64,000 bases of DNA, taken from contig NZ_MUXX01000005.1 of NCBI RefSeq assembly GCF_002015045.1, positions 1 to 64,000 of the forward strand. Direction: 5' to 3'. Position 1 is the stretch's first letter. Every line of letters starts with the position of its first letter. The stretch comes from Haemophilus paraphrohaemolyticus. GTDB lineage: Bacteria > Pseudomonadota > Gammaproteobacteria > Enterobacterales > Pasteurellaceae. Shown here piece by piece: positions 1 through 9,944 of the stretch. Both the position numbers and the translations under genes were made by a program. The notes beneath the pieces were generated by a model. It was not told where the DNA came from. It was given only the letters and a program-made list of their open reading frames with translations, and made no database searches.

Positions 1-25
1 ATAAGTTGTTAAAGAACAATAAAAG

Positions 26-102
26 TGGTCGGCGAGATAGGATTTGAACCTACGACCCACTGGTCCCAAACCAGTTGCGCTACCAAGCTGCGCTACTCGC
101 CG
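26..102 (-). tRNA. tRNA-Pro (anticodon TGG)
   Basis: The complement folds as a 77-nt cloverleaf with acceptor arm CGGCGAG/CTCGCCG, an encoded CCA end and anticodon loop TTTGGGA, giving anticodon TGG. It is the last of three closely spaced minus-strand tRNAs (Arg, His, Pro), probably one transcript. Confidence 0.95.
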
Positions 103-127
103 TCTGCTTCTCTTTCGAGATATTTAA

Positions 128-203
128 TGGGGTGGCTAATGGGATTCGAACCCACGACAACTGGAATCACAATCCAGGGCTCTACCAACTGAGCTATAGC
201 CAC
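128..203 (-). tRNA. tRNA-His (anticodon GTG)
   Basis: A 76-nt cloverleaf on the complement with encoded CCA and anticodon GTG. A G just 5' of the acceptor stem (position 204) supplies the extra G-1 typical of tRNA-His. It lies in the middle of the Arg-His-Pro tRNA cluster. Confidence 0.95.
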
Positions 204-232
204 CATAACTTCATTGGTTTTAGCATTTGACC

Positions 233-309
<77 letters not shown>

Positions 310-580
310 GTTGTTTTGATTAGTGCGTCGCAACGGAGGCGTATATTATAGATTTCACTCTCCCTTGTCTAGCACTTTTTGAAAAAAATTTAATATTTCC
401 ATTCATTTGTTTTTATTTCATACAAATTGCGTGATAATTATCTTTTTCTTGCATAAATTCTAACATCACTCATATCATTAAAGGAAATTTTCTACTTTTT
501 AATGAAAATCTCACTATTTAGTGAAGAGAAATGTTATTATTCTGCTTTATTTCACGTTGTGTATTTAATGAGGAAGCCAA

Positions 581-2008
581 ATGTCAAACACTAATGCAAT
601 CGCAAACGTTGCAAAAATGATTCGTGAAAACGAAATCAAGTTCGTTTTATTACGATTTACCGATATTAAGGGCAAGGAACACGGTGTTTCTTTACCTGTA
701 AGCCTTGTCGCTGACGACCTTGAAGATCTTTTCGAAGAAGGCAAGATGTTCGACGGCTCATCGGTTGAAGGCTGGAAAGCCATTAACAAAGCAGATATGC
801 TGTTAATGCCAATCCCTGAAACCGCTGTTGTTGACCCATTCGCTCAAATCCCTACCCTCTCTCTCCGCTGTAGCATCTACGACCCTAACACAATGCAAAG
901 TTACGACCGCGACCCGCGCTCTATCGCAATTCGTGCGGAAAACTTTTTAAAATCAACAGGCATTGCAGATAGCGTAATGTTCGGTCCAGAGCCAGAATTC
1001 TTCTTATTTGATGATGTGCGTTTCTCAACCGATCCACAAAACGTTTCTTATCATATTGATGATGTAGAAGCGATGTGGAACACCAACCGCAAATATGAAA
1101 ACGGCAACAACGCTTACCGTCCATTGAAAAAAGGCGGCTACTGTGCCGTTGCACCACTCGACACCGCACACGATATTCGTTCTGAAATGTGCTTAATTAT
1201 GGAAGAGATGGGCTTAGTGATTGAAGCGCACCACCACGAAGTGGCAACCGCAGGTCAAAACGAAATCGCAACTAAATTCAACAGTTTAACTTTAAAAGCA
1301 GACGAAACCCAAATCTATAAATATGTAGTACAAAACGTCGCACTTGAACACGGCAAAACCGCGTGCTTTATGCCAAAACCATTCGCAGGCGATAATGGCT
1401 CAGGTATGCACTGTAATATGTCATTAAGCAAAGATGGCAAAAACGTGTTTATGGGCGACAAATACGCAGGCTTGTCTGAAACTGCCCTTTACTACATCGG
1501 CGGTATCATTAAACACGCTAAAGCATTGAATGCGTTTACCAACCCATCAACCAACTCATATAAACGCTTAGTACCAGGCTTTGAAGCCCCTGTGTTATTA
1601 GCTTACTCGGCAAGTAATCGCTCGGCATCTATCCGTATTCCAGCGGTAACTAGCCCGAAAGCGACCCGTGTTGAAGCACGCTTCCCAGATCCATTAGCAA
1701 ACCCATACTTATGTTTCGCGGCATTGTTAATGGCTGGTCTTGACGGTGTGATCAACAAAATCCACCCAGGCGATGCAATGGATAAAAACCTCTACGACTT
1801 ACCGCCAGAAGAGTTAAAAGAAATTCCAGCGGTAGCTAGCTCGTTAGGTGAAGCATTAGATGCGTTAGCGACAGATTTCGACTTCTTAACCCAAGGTGGC
1901 GTATTCACCAAAGAATTTATCGAAGCCTACATCGGCATCCGCCATAAAGAAGTTGAGCGTTTGAATATGACTCCGCACCCAGTGGAATTTGAGATGTACT
2001 ACGCTTAA
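581..2008 (+). CDS. glnA: glutamine synthetase, type I
   Basis: Forms glutamine from glutamate, ammonia and ATP in the cytoplasm; this is the main ammonia-assimilation enzyme. The 475-residue length fits type I subunits (about 470), which assemble as dodecamers. Visible motifs include the N-terminal beta-grasp start ([12 protein letters not shown]), the catalytic DGSS, the metal and ATP segment EPEFFLF, and [17 protein letters not shown] near residue 405 is the adenylylated tyrosine loop of the GSI-beta class, so control by GlnE is expected. The start is supported by AGGA 6 nt upstream. It is a single gene ended by a strong hairpin; no ntrBC genes adjoin it. Confidence 0.98.
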   Translation: MSNTNAIANVAKMIRENEIKFVLLRFTDIKGKEHGVSLPVSLVADDLEDLFEEGKMFDGSSVEGWKAINKADMLLMPIPETAVVDPFAQIPTLSLRCSIYDPNTMQSYDRDPRSIAIRAENFLKSTGIADSVMFGPEPEFFLFDDVRFSTDPQNVSYHIDDVEAMWNTNRKYENGNNAYRPLKKGGYCAVAPLDTAHDIRSEMCLIMEEMGLVIEAHHHEVATAGQNEIATKFNSLTLKADETQIYKYVVQNVALEHGKTACFMPKPFAGDNGSGMHCNMSLSKDGKNVFMGDKYAGLSETALYYIGGIIKHAKALNAFTNPSTNSYKRLVPGFEAPVLLAYSASNRSASIRIPAVTSPKATRVEARFPDPLANPYLCFAALLMAGLDGVINKIHPGDAMDKNLYDLPPEELKEIPAVASSLGEALDALATDFDFLTQGGVFTKEFIEAYIGIRHKEVERLNMTPHPVEFEMYYA

Positions 2009-2052
2009 TTCTTTTACAAAATGACAAGCAAAATTAACCGCTTGTATAACGA

Positions 2053-2094
2053 AACGCCCGTTTATGTTCACACATAGACGGGCGTTCTTTTATT
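2053..2094 (+). terminator. terminator after glnA
   Basis: Inverted repeat AACGCCCG...CGGGCGTT followed by a T-rich run. An uptake-signal core (complement of ACAAGCGGT) lies just before it near 2037 and another just after it near 2102. Confidence 0.85.
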
Positions 2095-2108
2095 TATTTC
2101 TCAAGCGG

Positions 2109-2504
2109 TCAATTTTCTATACTTTCTTGCAAATTAGGCACATCTTCATCCAACGTCTTAATATAAAAAAAGAACACCAGATATTTCACCACCAACGCAC
2201 ATAGAATAATGCTCTTAATGACCCACGATGAGCTAATAAAAAACGTAATTCCCATCGCCGTTGTGCCGATCATCAGAATCCGCGTCTTCGCCTTTTTAGT
2301 CAATGCACGTTGCTCATTAAACTCTTTCAAATGATTCTGATAAATTTGGGTACCAATAAACCAATTATGCAGATGCTCAGAACTACGCGTAAAGCAGAAC
2401 AAAGCACTCAGCAAAAAAACTGTGCCTGGTAAGCCTGGTAAAATAATGCCTGCAATTCCGATGCCGAGAAAAATAAAACCCAAAAGTGCGTAAAGAATTT
2501 TCAT
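2109..2504 (-). CDS. DUF454 family inner-membrane protein (YbaN-like)
   Basis: About 131 residues from the ATG at 2504; an in-frame start at 2537 would add 11 residues. The N-terminus has the DUF454 signature, a glycine-rich membrane segment with LPGLPGT followed by FCFTRSS. Two more hydrophobic segments lie in the C-terminal half (about 75-115), so a small integral membrane protein with three or four passes is expected. The family is widespread in Proteobacteria and its function is unknown. It stands alone, convergent with glnA. No clear ribosome binding site decides the start. Confidence 0.8.
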   Translation of the reverse strand: MKILYALLGFIFLGIGIAGIILPGLPGTVFLLSALFCFTRSSEHLHNWFIGTQIYQNHLKEFNEQRALTKKAKTRILMIGTTAMGITFFISSSWVIKSIILCALVVKYLVFFFYIKTLDEDVPNLQESIEN

Positions 2505-2619
2505 ATAAAAAGTTAATAATGCGTTAAAAACAAGCACTATTATCTATAAATAAAAATGATTTGCAACAAATAACCTATTGCAAATCATCTTTAAAATACT
2601 ATTGCTTGTATAGCTAAAA

Positions 2620-3618
2620 TCAGACTTTTACTGCATTCACACATTCGCCGTTATTAGCGATATCTAAAATATTCGAAAGCGTCACTTCCGAAATATTGAC
2701 TAACGCTTCCTCAGTTAAAAACGCTTGATGCCCCGTAAACAACACATTATGACAAGACGAGAGACGGCGGAACACATCATCGGTAATCACATCATTGGAT
2801 TTATCTTCAAAGAACAACTCACGTTCGTTTTCGTAAACATCCATGCCCAACGCTCCAATTTTTTGGCGTTTTAACGCTTCAATCGCCGCTTGGCTATCAA
2901 TCAAACCGCCGCGGCTGGTGTTGATAATCATCACGCCATCTTTCATTTTATTAAATGCAGTTTCATTCAGCATATAATGATTTTCTGCAGTCGCAGGGCA
3001 ATGCAAGGTAATCACATCGGAATGAGCATAAAGCTCATCTAATGACACATATTTTCCGCCTAATTCCTCTACGATAGGATTATGAAACGGGTCGAAAGCC
3101 AGAATATTCATCCCAAAACCTTTCAAAATTCGCATCGTAGCAATCCCAATTTTACCCGTGCCAATTACGCCCGCCGTTTTACCGTGCATATTAAATCCCG
3201 TCAAACCTTCCAATGAGAAATTTGCATCACGTGTGCGTTGATAAGCCTTATGAATACGACGGTTTAAAGTCAGCATCAAACCCACAGCATGCTCGGCAAT
3301 CGCCTCAGGCGAATAAGCAGGTACACGCACCACTTGAATGCCAAACTCTTCCGCAGCTTGTAAATCCACGTTATTAAACCCTGCACAACGCAAAGCAATG
3401 GTTTTAATCCCTAACTTCGCTAATTTTTCCAATACAGGACGGCTCGCATCATCGTTCACAAAAATACACACTGCATCTGCTCCTTCTGCCATTTTTGCGG
3501 TTTTACGATCGAGCATAAAATCGAAAAACTCCAACTCAAATGCTGAGCCAAATTTCTCGTTTGCAACGGTTAAATATTTGCGGTCGTAATTTTTAGTGCT
3601 ATACACAGCAACTTTCAT
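2620..3618 (-). CDS. ldhA: D-lactate dehydrogenase (fermentative)
   Basis: Reduces pyruvate to D-lactate with NADH, regenerating NAD in fermentation. The 332 residues match LdhA length. The D-2-hydroxyacid dehydrogenase features are clear: Rossmann motif GTGKIG near residue 152, NTSRGGLID near 234 with the catalytic Arg, an acidic catalytic residue near 264 and the catalytic His in FTGHQAFLT near residue 296. An AAGGA ribosome binding site 6 nt before the ATG supports the start. Monocistronic and divergent from azoR across about 210 bp. It fits the anaerobic theme of fumC, frd and dcuB in this window. Confidence 0.95.
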   Translation of the reverse strand: MKVAVYSTKNYDRKYLTVANEKFGSAFELEFFDFMLDRKTAKMAEGADAVCIFVNDDASRPVLEKLAKLGIKTIALRCAGFNNVDLQAAEEFGIQVVRVPAYSPEAIAEHAVGLMLTLNRRIHKAYQRTRDANFSLEGLTGFNMHGKTAGVIGTGKIGIATMRILKGFGMNILAFDPFHNPIVEELGGKYVSLDELYAHSDVITLHCPATAENHYMLNETAFNKMKDGVMIINTSRGGLIDSQAAIEALKRQKIGALGMDVYENERELFFEDKSNDVITDDVFRRLSSCHNVLFTGHQAFLTEEALVNISEVTLSNILDIANNGECVNAVKV

Positions 3619-3829
3619 TTCTCATCCTTAGGCACCAAAAATGCCACACAATTTAGTAAATTCTGTGGTAATTTTAACCGCCTGTTGTATTTAGTTCAAT
3701 CAATGAAAGAAATTACTCAACAATTCTTTAGCCAGAATAAAGAGTATCTTTACTTTTATCCTCTTTATTCCTGCCTTGATTTTACTTACACTAACAGCGT
3801 TTTTTTCAATGATTTATTTGGAGCTTCCA

Positions 3830-4417
3830 ATGAAAAATGTTTTAGTCATCAAATCAAGCATCTTGGCAAATAACTCACAATCAAGCCAACTTGTCGACTA
3901 CTTAAAATCTAAAATTACCGCGAACATCACTGAATACGATTTCGGTGCAAACCCACTTCCTTACTACAACTTAGATGCCGCAGCAGGCACACGTGGTGAA
4001 CCGAAAACCGAAGCACAACAAAAAGCACTTGAACTTTCAAACCAGCTTATTGGCGAAGTAAACAATAGCGATGTGTTAGTTTTTGGTGTGCCGATGTATA
4101 ACTTAGGCATCCCTGCTCAACTTAAAACATACATTGATTACCTCAACCGTGCAGGTGTAACTTTCCGTTATACGGCAAATGGCCCTGAAGGTTTAATCAC
4201 GGGCAAAAAAGCGATTGTTATTTTAGCTCATGGCGGCATTTACAAAGATAGCCCAACTGATTTAGCAAAACTTTATATGCAAACGGTGTTAAATTTTATC
4301 GGTATTACTGAGGTAGAATTTGTCTATGCGGAAGGGATTGGTTATGGTCCTGAAGCGGTAGAAAAAGCACAACAATCTGCAAAAGCAGAGTTAGATCGCA
4401 TTGCTGCGAGTTTCTAA
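3830..4417 (+). CDS. azoR: FMN-dependent NADH:quinone/azo reductase
   Basis: A 195-residue flavodoxin-fold reductase that performs two-electron reduction of quinones and azo compounds using NADH and bound FMN. The N-terminal phosphate-binding stretch (KSSILANNSQSSQL), the PMYNLGIP loop and the late AHGG motif are those of the AzoR family. An in-frame ATG exists 54 nt upstream, but the start at 3830 has a GGAG box and matches the family N-terminus. It ends at a bidirectional terminator shared with fumC. Confidence 0.93.
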   Translation: MKNVLVIKSSILANNSQSSQLVDYLKSKITANITEYDFGANPLPYYNLDAAAGTRGEPKTEAQQKALELSNQLIGEVNNSDVLVFGVPMYNLGIPAQLKTYIDYLNRAGVTFRYTANGPEGLITGKKAIVILAHGGIYKDSPTDLAKLYMQTVLNFIGITEVEFVYAEGIGYGPEAVEKAQQSAKAELDRIAASF

Positions 4418-4510
4418 TCTCTAATAAATCTCCTCTAGGGCGTATTCAATATGCCCTTTTTTATTGCCAAATAAAAGAAAGCATAATCGAGATAACAATA
4501 AAAAAGAAAA

Positions 4511-4537
4511 AGTCGGCATTTCTGCCGACTTTTTTTA
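4511..4537. terminator. bidirectional terminator between azoR and fumC
   Basis: Perfect 8-bp stem AGTCGGCA/TGCCGACT with a 4-nt loop, flanked by A-rich sequence on the left and seven T on the right, so it can act on both convergent transcripts. Confidence 0.9.
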
Positions 4538-4552
4538 TCTAAACAAGGCGGG

Positions 4553-5947
4553 TTATTTTAAGCTGCCCACCATATCCTCTGGGCGAACCCAAGCATCAAA
4601 TTGTTCAGCAGTTAATAAGCCTAAGTTAATCGCTTCTTCTTTCAATGTTGTGCCGTTTTTATGCGCCGTTTTTGCGATTTTCGCCGCATTTTCGTAACCA
4701 ATGTGGGTATTTAACGCCGTTACCAACATTAAAGATTGCTCTAATTGTTGTTTGATGCGTGGATAGTTCGGTTCAATGCCTACGGCACAGTGTTCATCAA
4801 ATGATACGCACGCATCAGCTAATAATTGCGCTGATTGTAAGAAGTTTGCAATCATCACTGGGTTGTACACGTTCAATTGGAAGTGACCTTGTGAACCCAC
4901 GAATGAAATGGTCGTGTCGTTACCTAACACTTGAGCGCAAACCATCGTCATTGCTTCGCATTGGGTTGGGTTTACTTTACCCGGCATAATAGATGAGCCT
5001 GGTTCGTTTTCTGGGATTAAAATTTCACCGATACCAGAACGCGGACCTGATGCTAACAAGCGAATGTCGTTAGCGATTTTGAATAAACTCACTGCTAACT
5101 GTTTTAATGCACCATGAGTTTCCACGATTGCATCGTGTGCTGCTAATGCTTCGAATTTATTTTCTGCCGTTTCGAATGGTAAAGCGGTGAATTTTGCGAT
5201 GTAATCTGCAACTAACACATCATAACCTTTTGGTGTGTTCAAGCCTGTACCTACCGCTGTGCCACCTAATGCTAATTGGCGTAAATGTGGCAGGGTGTTT
5301 TTCAGTGCGATTAAACCGAAGTGTAATTGTGCGGCATAAGCCGAGAACTCTTGACCTAATGTTAATGGGGTTGCATCCATTAAGTGCGTGCGGCCGATTT
5401 TCACCACATCTTTGAAGGCTTCAGATTTTGCTGCTAAGGTTTTTTGTAAACGCTCTACCGCAGGAATAGTAGTTTCAACCACTTTTTTATATGCCGCAAT
5501 GTGCATTGCCGTTGGGAAGGTATCGTTTGAAGATTGTGATTTGTTCACATCGTCATTTGGATGAATGATTGATTTTTCGCCCAATTTACCACCGTGTAAA
5601 ACGTGTGCACGGTTTGCTACCACTTCGTTCACGTTCATATTCGATTGCGTACCTGAACCTGTTTGCCAGATAACGAGCGGGAATTGGTCGTCGAGTTTAT
5701 TTGCTAGAATTTCATCACAGGCTTGTGCGATTAAATCACGTTTTTCCGCAGACAACACGCCTAAATCGTGGTTAGCGAATGCTGCCGCTTTTTTCAAATA
5801 ACCAAAGGCTTCAATGATTTCGTGTGGCATTGAGGCTTCCGGCCCGATTTTGAAGTTATTGCGTGAACGTTCGGTTTGCGCCGCCCAGTATTTTTCTGCT
5901 GGTACTTGCACTTCGCCCATAGTGTCTTTTTCAATACGAAATTCCAT
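4553..5947 (-). CDS. fumC: fumarate hydratase class II
   Basis: Interconverts malate and fumarate; it belongs to the iron-independent, heat-stable homotetrameric class. The 464 residues match FumC. The superfamily signature [11 protein letters not shown] lies near residue 318, the catalytic His region [15 protein letters not shown] near 186, and GSGTQSNMN near 98. GGAG precedes the ATG. A CRP-like site lies about 100 bp upstream. It probably supplies fumarate for the FrdABCD fumarate reductase encoded later in the window and works with DcuB. Confidence 0.97.
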   Translation of the reverse strand: MEFRIEKDTMGEVQVPAEKYWAAQTERSRNNFKIGPEASMPHEIIEAFGYLKKAAAFANHDLGVLSAEKRDLIAQACDEILANKLDDQFPLVIWQTGSGTQSNMNVNEVVANRAHVLHGGKLGEKSIIHPNDDVNKSQSSNDTFPTAMHIAAYKKVVETTIPAVERLQKTLAAKSEAFKDVVKIGRTHLMDATPLTLGQEFSAYAAQLHFGLIALKNTLPHLRQLALGGTAVGTGLNTPKGYDVLVADYIAKFTALPFETAENKFEALAAHDAIVETHGALKQLAVSLFKIANDIRLLASGPRSGIGEILIPENEPGSSIMPGKVNPTQCEAMTMVCAQVLGNDTTISFVGSQGHFQLNVYNPVMIANFLQSAQLLADACVSFDEHCAVGIEPNYPRIKQQLEQSLMLVTALNTHIGYENAAKIAKTAHKNGTTLKEEAINLGLLTAEQFDAWVRPEDMVGSLK

Positions 5948-6040
5948 AAAATACTCCGTGAGTTGTGAAAAGGGTTAAATAATAAATTTGGGGTATATAG
6001 TACCGATTTCGTGCGGATTGAGCTATGGTTTTGTGTTGGT

Positions 6041-6062
6041 TTTATGATGTAGATCACATTTT
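6041..6062. promoter_or_regulatory. CRP-like operator upstream of fumC
   Basis: The stretch ATGATGTAGATCACATTT closely resembles the 22-bp CRP consensus (TGTGA-N6-TCACA), with a good right half TCACA and a weaker left half. It lies about 100 bp upstream of the fumC ATG. Assignment to CRP is inference; the similar FNR half-site pattern is less well matched. Confidence 0.55.
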
Positions 6063-6093
6063 TGACGAATGATAGAAAGCAACACGCGCAGCA

Positions 6094-6120
6094 TAAGAAA
6101 AAACCGCCAGTAAAGGCGGT
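6094..6120 (-). terminator. terminator downstream of the OPT transporter gene
   Basis: On the minus strand an ACCGCC...GGCGGT stem is followed by a run of T. It lies about 160 nt beyond the transporter stop codon, so the mRNA has a long structured 3' end. Confidence 0.85.
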
Positions 6121-6279
6121 TCTATGTTAAATCTCGTGCTATCGGCGATCTGAGCAGTGTGTTGCTTGACAGTAGCACATTGCCTGATTGTCTTAATACA
6201 ATCGGGAAGGGGTTAATTGGTAGCTAATCCCAGCCTCCCAATATTGTATGCCTTACCCCCATTCAATTTCAAGCCTAAC
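6121..6279 (-). other. long structured 3' untranslated region of unknown role
   Basis: No gene is visible in these 159 bp. Read on the minus strand they contain stem arms GATTGT/ACAATC and GTGCTA/TAGCAC that could fold, and they end at a strong terminator. The stretch could be a 3'-UTR-derived small RNA, but no known family was recognised. Confidence 0.35.
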
Positions 6280-8280
6280 TTACTTCGCTCTCTTCGCACG
6301 CAACACGCGGCTAGCAAATAAGAATAAACCGAAGAGGAAGATCGCTAATCCGAGCACTTCTGCCATGCCTTCCCAGTTTTCAAGGTTTAAGGCAAGTGGT
6401 GCTTCAGAGCCACCTGAAGTAACAGAAGCAGCGATCACGAACGCTAACACCACCCCCATCAAACTTTCGCCTACAATTAGGCCCGCAGAGAAGAGTGTAC
6501 CGAAACGTTCTGCTTTAACAGCCACTTCTTTCTTACCCGTACGTTTTGCATAGTTTGCGATATGGCGGGTAATGAACCACGCTAAAAATGCCCCAATAAT
6601 TACAGGCATATTGATTGATGGCGGTAAGTAGATACCGATACCCACAGCGATCACTGGCAAACCGATTTTCTTATCGCTGATTTTTTTCAAGAAAGCATCA
6701 ATCACAATCAACACTGCGCCTAAACCCACACCACTTAAAATGTAAGTCCATTCCAATTTATTCGAAAAAATCCCTTGTGAAATGGTGGTCATAATGGTCG
6801 CTTGTGGCGCAGATAACGCTTGTGATGGATCCATATCTGGACGAGGCAATGCACCGCTGAAGCCGTAAGCATGGTAGAGAATCTCTAACACTGGCGCAAT
6901 CACCAACGCACCGACAAAGCAGCCAATAATCAAGGCAACTTGTTGTCTCCACGGTGTCGCGTGAACGAGCAAGCCTGTTTTTAAATCTTGCAAGTTATCG
7001 TTTGAAATGGTCGCAGTGGTTAAAACAATAGATGCGGTGAAGAGCGTTAAAGCGGTCAAAAATTTCTGACCGTCTGCCGTTTCAAATAAGCCTGCAGAGT
7101 TTCCGATAGTCACTAACACCAACGAAATCACGATCACCGAAATAATCCCGATACCTGAAATTGGGCTTGAAGATGATCCCACTAAGCCCGCCATATACCC
7201 CGAAGCTGCTGCGACGAAAAAGCCGATGAAGACCGCTAAGAAAGTACAAACTACCACCAATAACACCGCTAATTCTGGCGAAATTGGGGCGGCGGCGATG
7301 AAGTGATAAAGTGAAATCACAATCAAGGCAACAGTGGCAATTAAGATATAAATCATCGTTTTTGGTGAAAGGTCGATGTCGATGCGTTCCACCACTTCGC
7401 CCGCATTACCTTTTAGTATACGGAACGAATGCACCATCCCTTCAATCATTGGTTTCATCAAAATTAATAAAGTCCAAATTGCTGCAATCCCGATAGTTCC
7501 CACGCCGATAAAGCGCACTTTGGTTTTCCATGCAGTCATTGCCACATCCACCATATTCGCATCAGCTGCCACATCTGCGTGTGCGGTAAAATATGGTACG
7601 GCAACGCCCCAAGTAAGGATTACACCGAGCAACATTGCCAAACCGCCTACGATACCGATCAAGTAACCCGCACCGACCAACGCCAACGAGAAACCCATCG
7701 GCAGTTGGAACATGGCTTTACCACTGCTCACCCACGCACTTGTGCCATCAGCGACCACGCGTAAACCATTAGTAAAAAAGGCAACCGTTGCTGCAAAAAT
7801 CCCGCCGTAAGCAATATCTTTCACGCCACTATCACCCTCTTCGTGGTTGCCCGCTTTAAGAATTTCTGCCGCAGCCACGCCTTCAGGGTAAGGCAAGTCG
7901 CTATTCACTACCATCGCACGACGAAGCGGAATGGTAAACAACACGCCCAATGTACCGCCCGCAGCACAAATCAACATCGTTTGCCAGAATGGAAAATCTT
8001 GCCAATAGCCCATCATCAACAAACCTGGCAATACGAAAATCACGGACGAAAGCGTTCCCGCAGACGAAGCCTGCGTTTGCACCATATTGTTTTCCAAAAT
8101 GCTGGAATCTTTAAAGAATTTCAGCACTGCCATAGAAATCACCGCAGCAGGAATGGAAGATGCAAAGGTCATCCCCACTTTCAGCCCCAAATAGACGTTT
8201 GATGCGGTAAACAGCACCGTTATCAACGCCCCCAACACCATCCCCCGCAGGGTCAGCTCTTTTAGATTATTATTATGCAT
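6280..8280 (-). CDS. OPT family oligopeptide transporter
   Basis: A 666-residue polytopic inner-membrane protein with roughly 15 or more hydrophobic segments. The N-terminal motif NLKELTLRGMVLGALIT and the NVYLGLKVGMTF loop are characteristic of the prokaryotic OPT branch, which also occurs in Haemophilus influenzae. OPT proteins import small peptides or metal chelates by proton coupling; the actual substrate cannot be read from sequence. The AAGGA box supports the start. It is monocistronic, and the Gly- and Ser-rich loop SSSSPISGIG near residue 370 is another family hallmark. Confidence 0.9.
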   Translation of the reverse strand: MHNNNLKELTLRGMVLGALITVLFTASNVYLGLKVGMTFASSIPAAVISMAVLKFFKDSSILENNMVQTQASSAGTLSSVIFVLPGLLMMGYWQDFPFWQTMLICAAGGTLGVLFTIPLRRAMVVNSDLPYPEGVAAAEILKAGNHEEGDSGVKDIAYGGIFAATVAFFTNGLRVVADGTSAWVSSGKAMFQLPMGFSLALVGAGYLIGIVGGLAMLLGVILTWGVAVPYFTAHADVAADANMVDVAMTAWKTKVRFIGVGTIGIAAIWTLLILMKPMIEGMVHSFRILKGNAGEVVERIDIDLSPKTMIYILIATVALIVISLYHFIAAAPISPELAVLLVVVCTFLAVFIGFFVAAASGYMAGLVGSSSSPISGIGIISVIVISLVLVTIGNSAGLFETADGQKFLTALTLFTASIVLTTATISNDNLQDLKTGLLVHATPWRQQVALIIGCFVGALVIAPVLEILYHAYGFSGALPRPDMDPSQALSAPQATIMTTISQGIFSNKLEWTYILSGVGLGAVLIVIDAFLKKISDKKIGLPVIAVGIGIYLPPSINMPVIIGAFLAWFITRHIANYAKRTGKKEVAVKAERFGTLFSAGLIVGESLMGVVLAFVIAASVTSGGSEAPLALNLENWEGMAEVLGLAIFLFGLFLFASRVLRAKRAK

Positions 8281-8442
8281 AATATTTTCCTTGAAGATAA
8301 AGATAAGAACGGCTGTACCATCGCAGAAAATGCAGGCTTTTTCAAGCCTTGTTTAAAGAAAATATCCAAAATTTTAGTAATAAAAAGATTTTGTGCGGAG
8401 AAATGGAGGAAAGGCAGAGGAAAGTTGTTTCATTATAGCTTA

Positions 8443-8503
8443 ACAAAGAAACAGCCCCAAAGGGGCTGAATTATGCGTTACCGAGGGTAACTTGTTACCC
8501 TCG
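8443..8503 (-). terminator. tandem hairpins downstream of lysA
   Basis: Two perfect stems follow the lysA stop on the minus strand: CGAGGGTAAC/GTTACCCTCG (8482-8503), then CAGCCCC/GGGGCTG (8452-8468) followed by a T-rich stretch. The second is the likely intrinsic terminator; the first may protect the mRNA end. Confidence 0.8.
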
Positions 8504-8519
8504 TAGCTTGATAGGGTAG

Positions 8520-9767
8520 TTAGATGAGTTTCTCCAATCGCCACAAGTCCGCAAAGTCGGCTCTGGCTTTAATCAAATAGGCTTTTGCACCGTCCACCAA
8601 AATTTCGACCGCTTGCGGGCGAGAATTGTAGGTGGAAGACATAGTTGCCCCATACGCCCCTGCTGAACGCATTGCGATTAAATCGCCTTCGGCAATCGCC
8701 AATTCTCTGCCTTTGCCTAAGAAATCAGATGTTTCACAGATAGGCCCTACTACATCATAAATCGCTTTTTTGCGATCAAGCGATTGATTGACTTCGGTAA
8801 TTTGCATATAGGCTTCGTAAAGGGCTGGGCGGATCATATCGTTCATACCCGTATCCACAATCGCAAAATTACGGTCTTCGTTTGATTTCAGATATTCCAC
8901 TTTAGTCACTAAAATCCCCGCATTCGCACTGATCGCACGTCCTGGCTCTAAAATAATTTCCAAGTTTGGGTAATTTTTTAATTTTGCAAGCAATGCTTCC
9001 GTGTATTCGGTTGGATGTGGTGGTTCTTCACCGTTGTAAGGTACGCCCAAGCCACCACCTAAGTCTAGGTGATGTAGTTCAATGCCATCTTCTTTGAGCT
9101 GCTCCATCAACACAATTAAACGATCAGTAGCATCTAAGAACGGTTGTAATTCGGTCAGTTGTGAGCCGATATGACAATCCATTCCGACAATTTTCACGTT
9201 CGGCAAGGTTTTTGCTAAGCGGTAAACTTCACGTGCTTGTTGTACGCTCACGCCAAATTTATTCTCTTTCAAGCCTGTGGAAATGTACGGATGGGTTTTG
9301 GCATCCACATCTGGATTCACACGCAGAGAAATCGGTGCGATTTTACCCATTTTACCTGCCACGTCATTAATGCGATGCAATTCAGGAATCGACTCCACAT
9401 TGAAGCAACGAATGCCCACGTCCAATGCACGTTCAATTTCACTGTGCGATTTTGCCACACCAGAAAAAACCACTTTTGAGGCTTCACCACCCGAAACCAG
9501 CACCCGCTCTAACTCACCTTGCGACACGATGTCAAAGCCCGAACCGAGTTTTGCCATTACGTTTAACAGAGCGATATTCGAGTTCGATTTCACCGCAAAG
9601 CAGATTAAGTGTGGGTGTGTGCCAAAGGAGTTGTCAAAAGCGTGCCAATGGCGTTCAAGCGTTGCACGAGAATAGATATAAGCAGGTGTGCCGTGTTCGG
9701 CAATGATGTCGGTAATTGCTACATCTTCCGCAAAAAGTTGTTGGTTTTTATATTCAAAATGGTTCAT
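8520..9767 (-). CDS. lysA: diaminopimelate decarboxylase
   Basis: Decarboxylates meso-diaminopimelate to L-lysine, the last step of lysine synthesis, using pyridoxal phosphate. The 415 residues fit the family. FAVKSNSN near residue 57 holds the PLP lysine. The glycine-rich DLGGGLGVPY near 232 binds cofactor phosphate, and CETSDFLGKGR near 345 contributes substrate-site residues. It starts 47 nt downstream of lptM, and the two are probably one transcript. The same lptM-lysA order is common in gammaproteobacteria, where dapF often follows; here dapF is 48 kb away. Confidence 0.97.
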   Translation of the reverse strand: MNHFEYKNQQLFAEDVAITDIIAEHGTPAYIYSRATLERHWHAFDNSFGTHPHLICFAVKSNSNIALLNVMAKLGSGFDIVSQGELERVLVSGGEASKVVFSGVAKSHSEIERALDVGIRCFNVESIPELHRINDVAGKMGKIAPISLRVNPDVDAKTHPYISTGLKENKFGVSVQQAREVYRLAKTLPNVKIVGMDCHIGSQLTELQPFLDATDRLIVLMEQLKEDGIELHHLDLGGGLGVPYNGEEPPHPTEYTEALLAKLKNYPNLEIILEPGRAISANAGILVTKVEYLKSNEDRNFAIVDTGMNDMIRPALYEAYMQITEVNQSLDRKKAIYDVVGPICETSDFLGKGRELAIAEGDLIAMRSAGAYGATMSSTYNSRPQAVEILVDGAKAYLIKARADFADLWRLEKLI

Positions 9768-9814
9768 TGGAATTCCGTTGTGTTTGTAAAAAAATGTTGA
9801 AAATTGACCGCTTG

Positions 9815-9928
9815 TTATTGATTTTGACTTTGTTGTGCAGGTGCATTTTCAGGGAAATAAAGCGGACCTTTTACCCCGCAAGCGGTTAAAAAACTTGCTA
9901 AAATTGCAAGAAGAAGAAATTTTTTCAT
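9815..9928 (-). CDS. lptM: small lipoprotein LptM (YifL)
   Basis: A 37-residue lipoprotein. A signal peptide (MKKFLLLAILASF) ends in the lipobox LTAC, followed by GVKGPLYFP, the conserved motif of the YifL/LptM family. LptM is known to help mature the LptD-LptE LPS translocon in the outer membrane. The gene precedes lysA on the same strand, as in Escherichia coli. An uptake-signal sequence (ACAAGCGGTCAATTTT) begins right at its stop codon. Confidence 0.9.
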   Translation of the reverse strand: MKKFLLLAILASFLTACGVKGPLYFPENAPAQQSQNQ

Positions 9929-9944
9929 AAATATGCCCTAAAAA

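Noticed and set aside
3685..3873. Small plus-strand open frame before azoR
   Set aside because: It overlaps the azoR start in another frame, lacks a ribosome site and resembles nothing; it is promoter-region sequence.
9277..9675. 132-codon open frame opposite lysA
   Set aside because: Shadow of lysA; all lysA motifs are intact on the minus strand.
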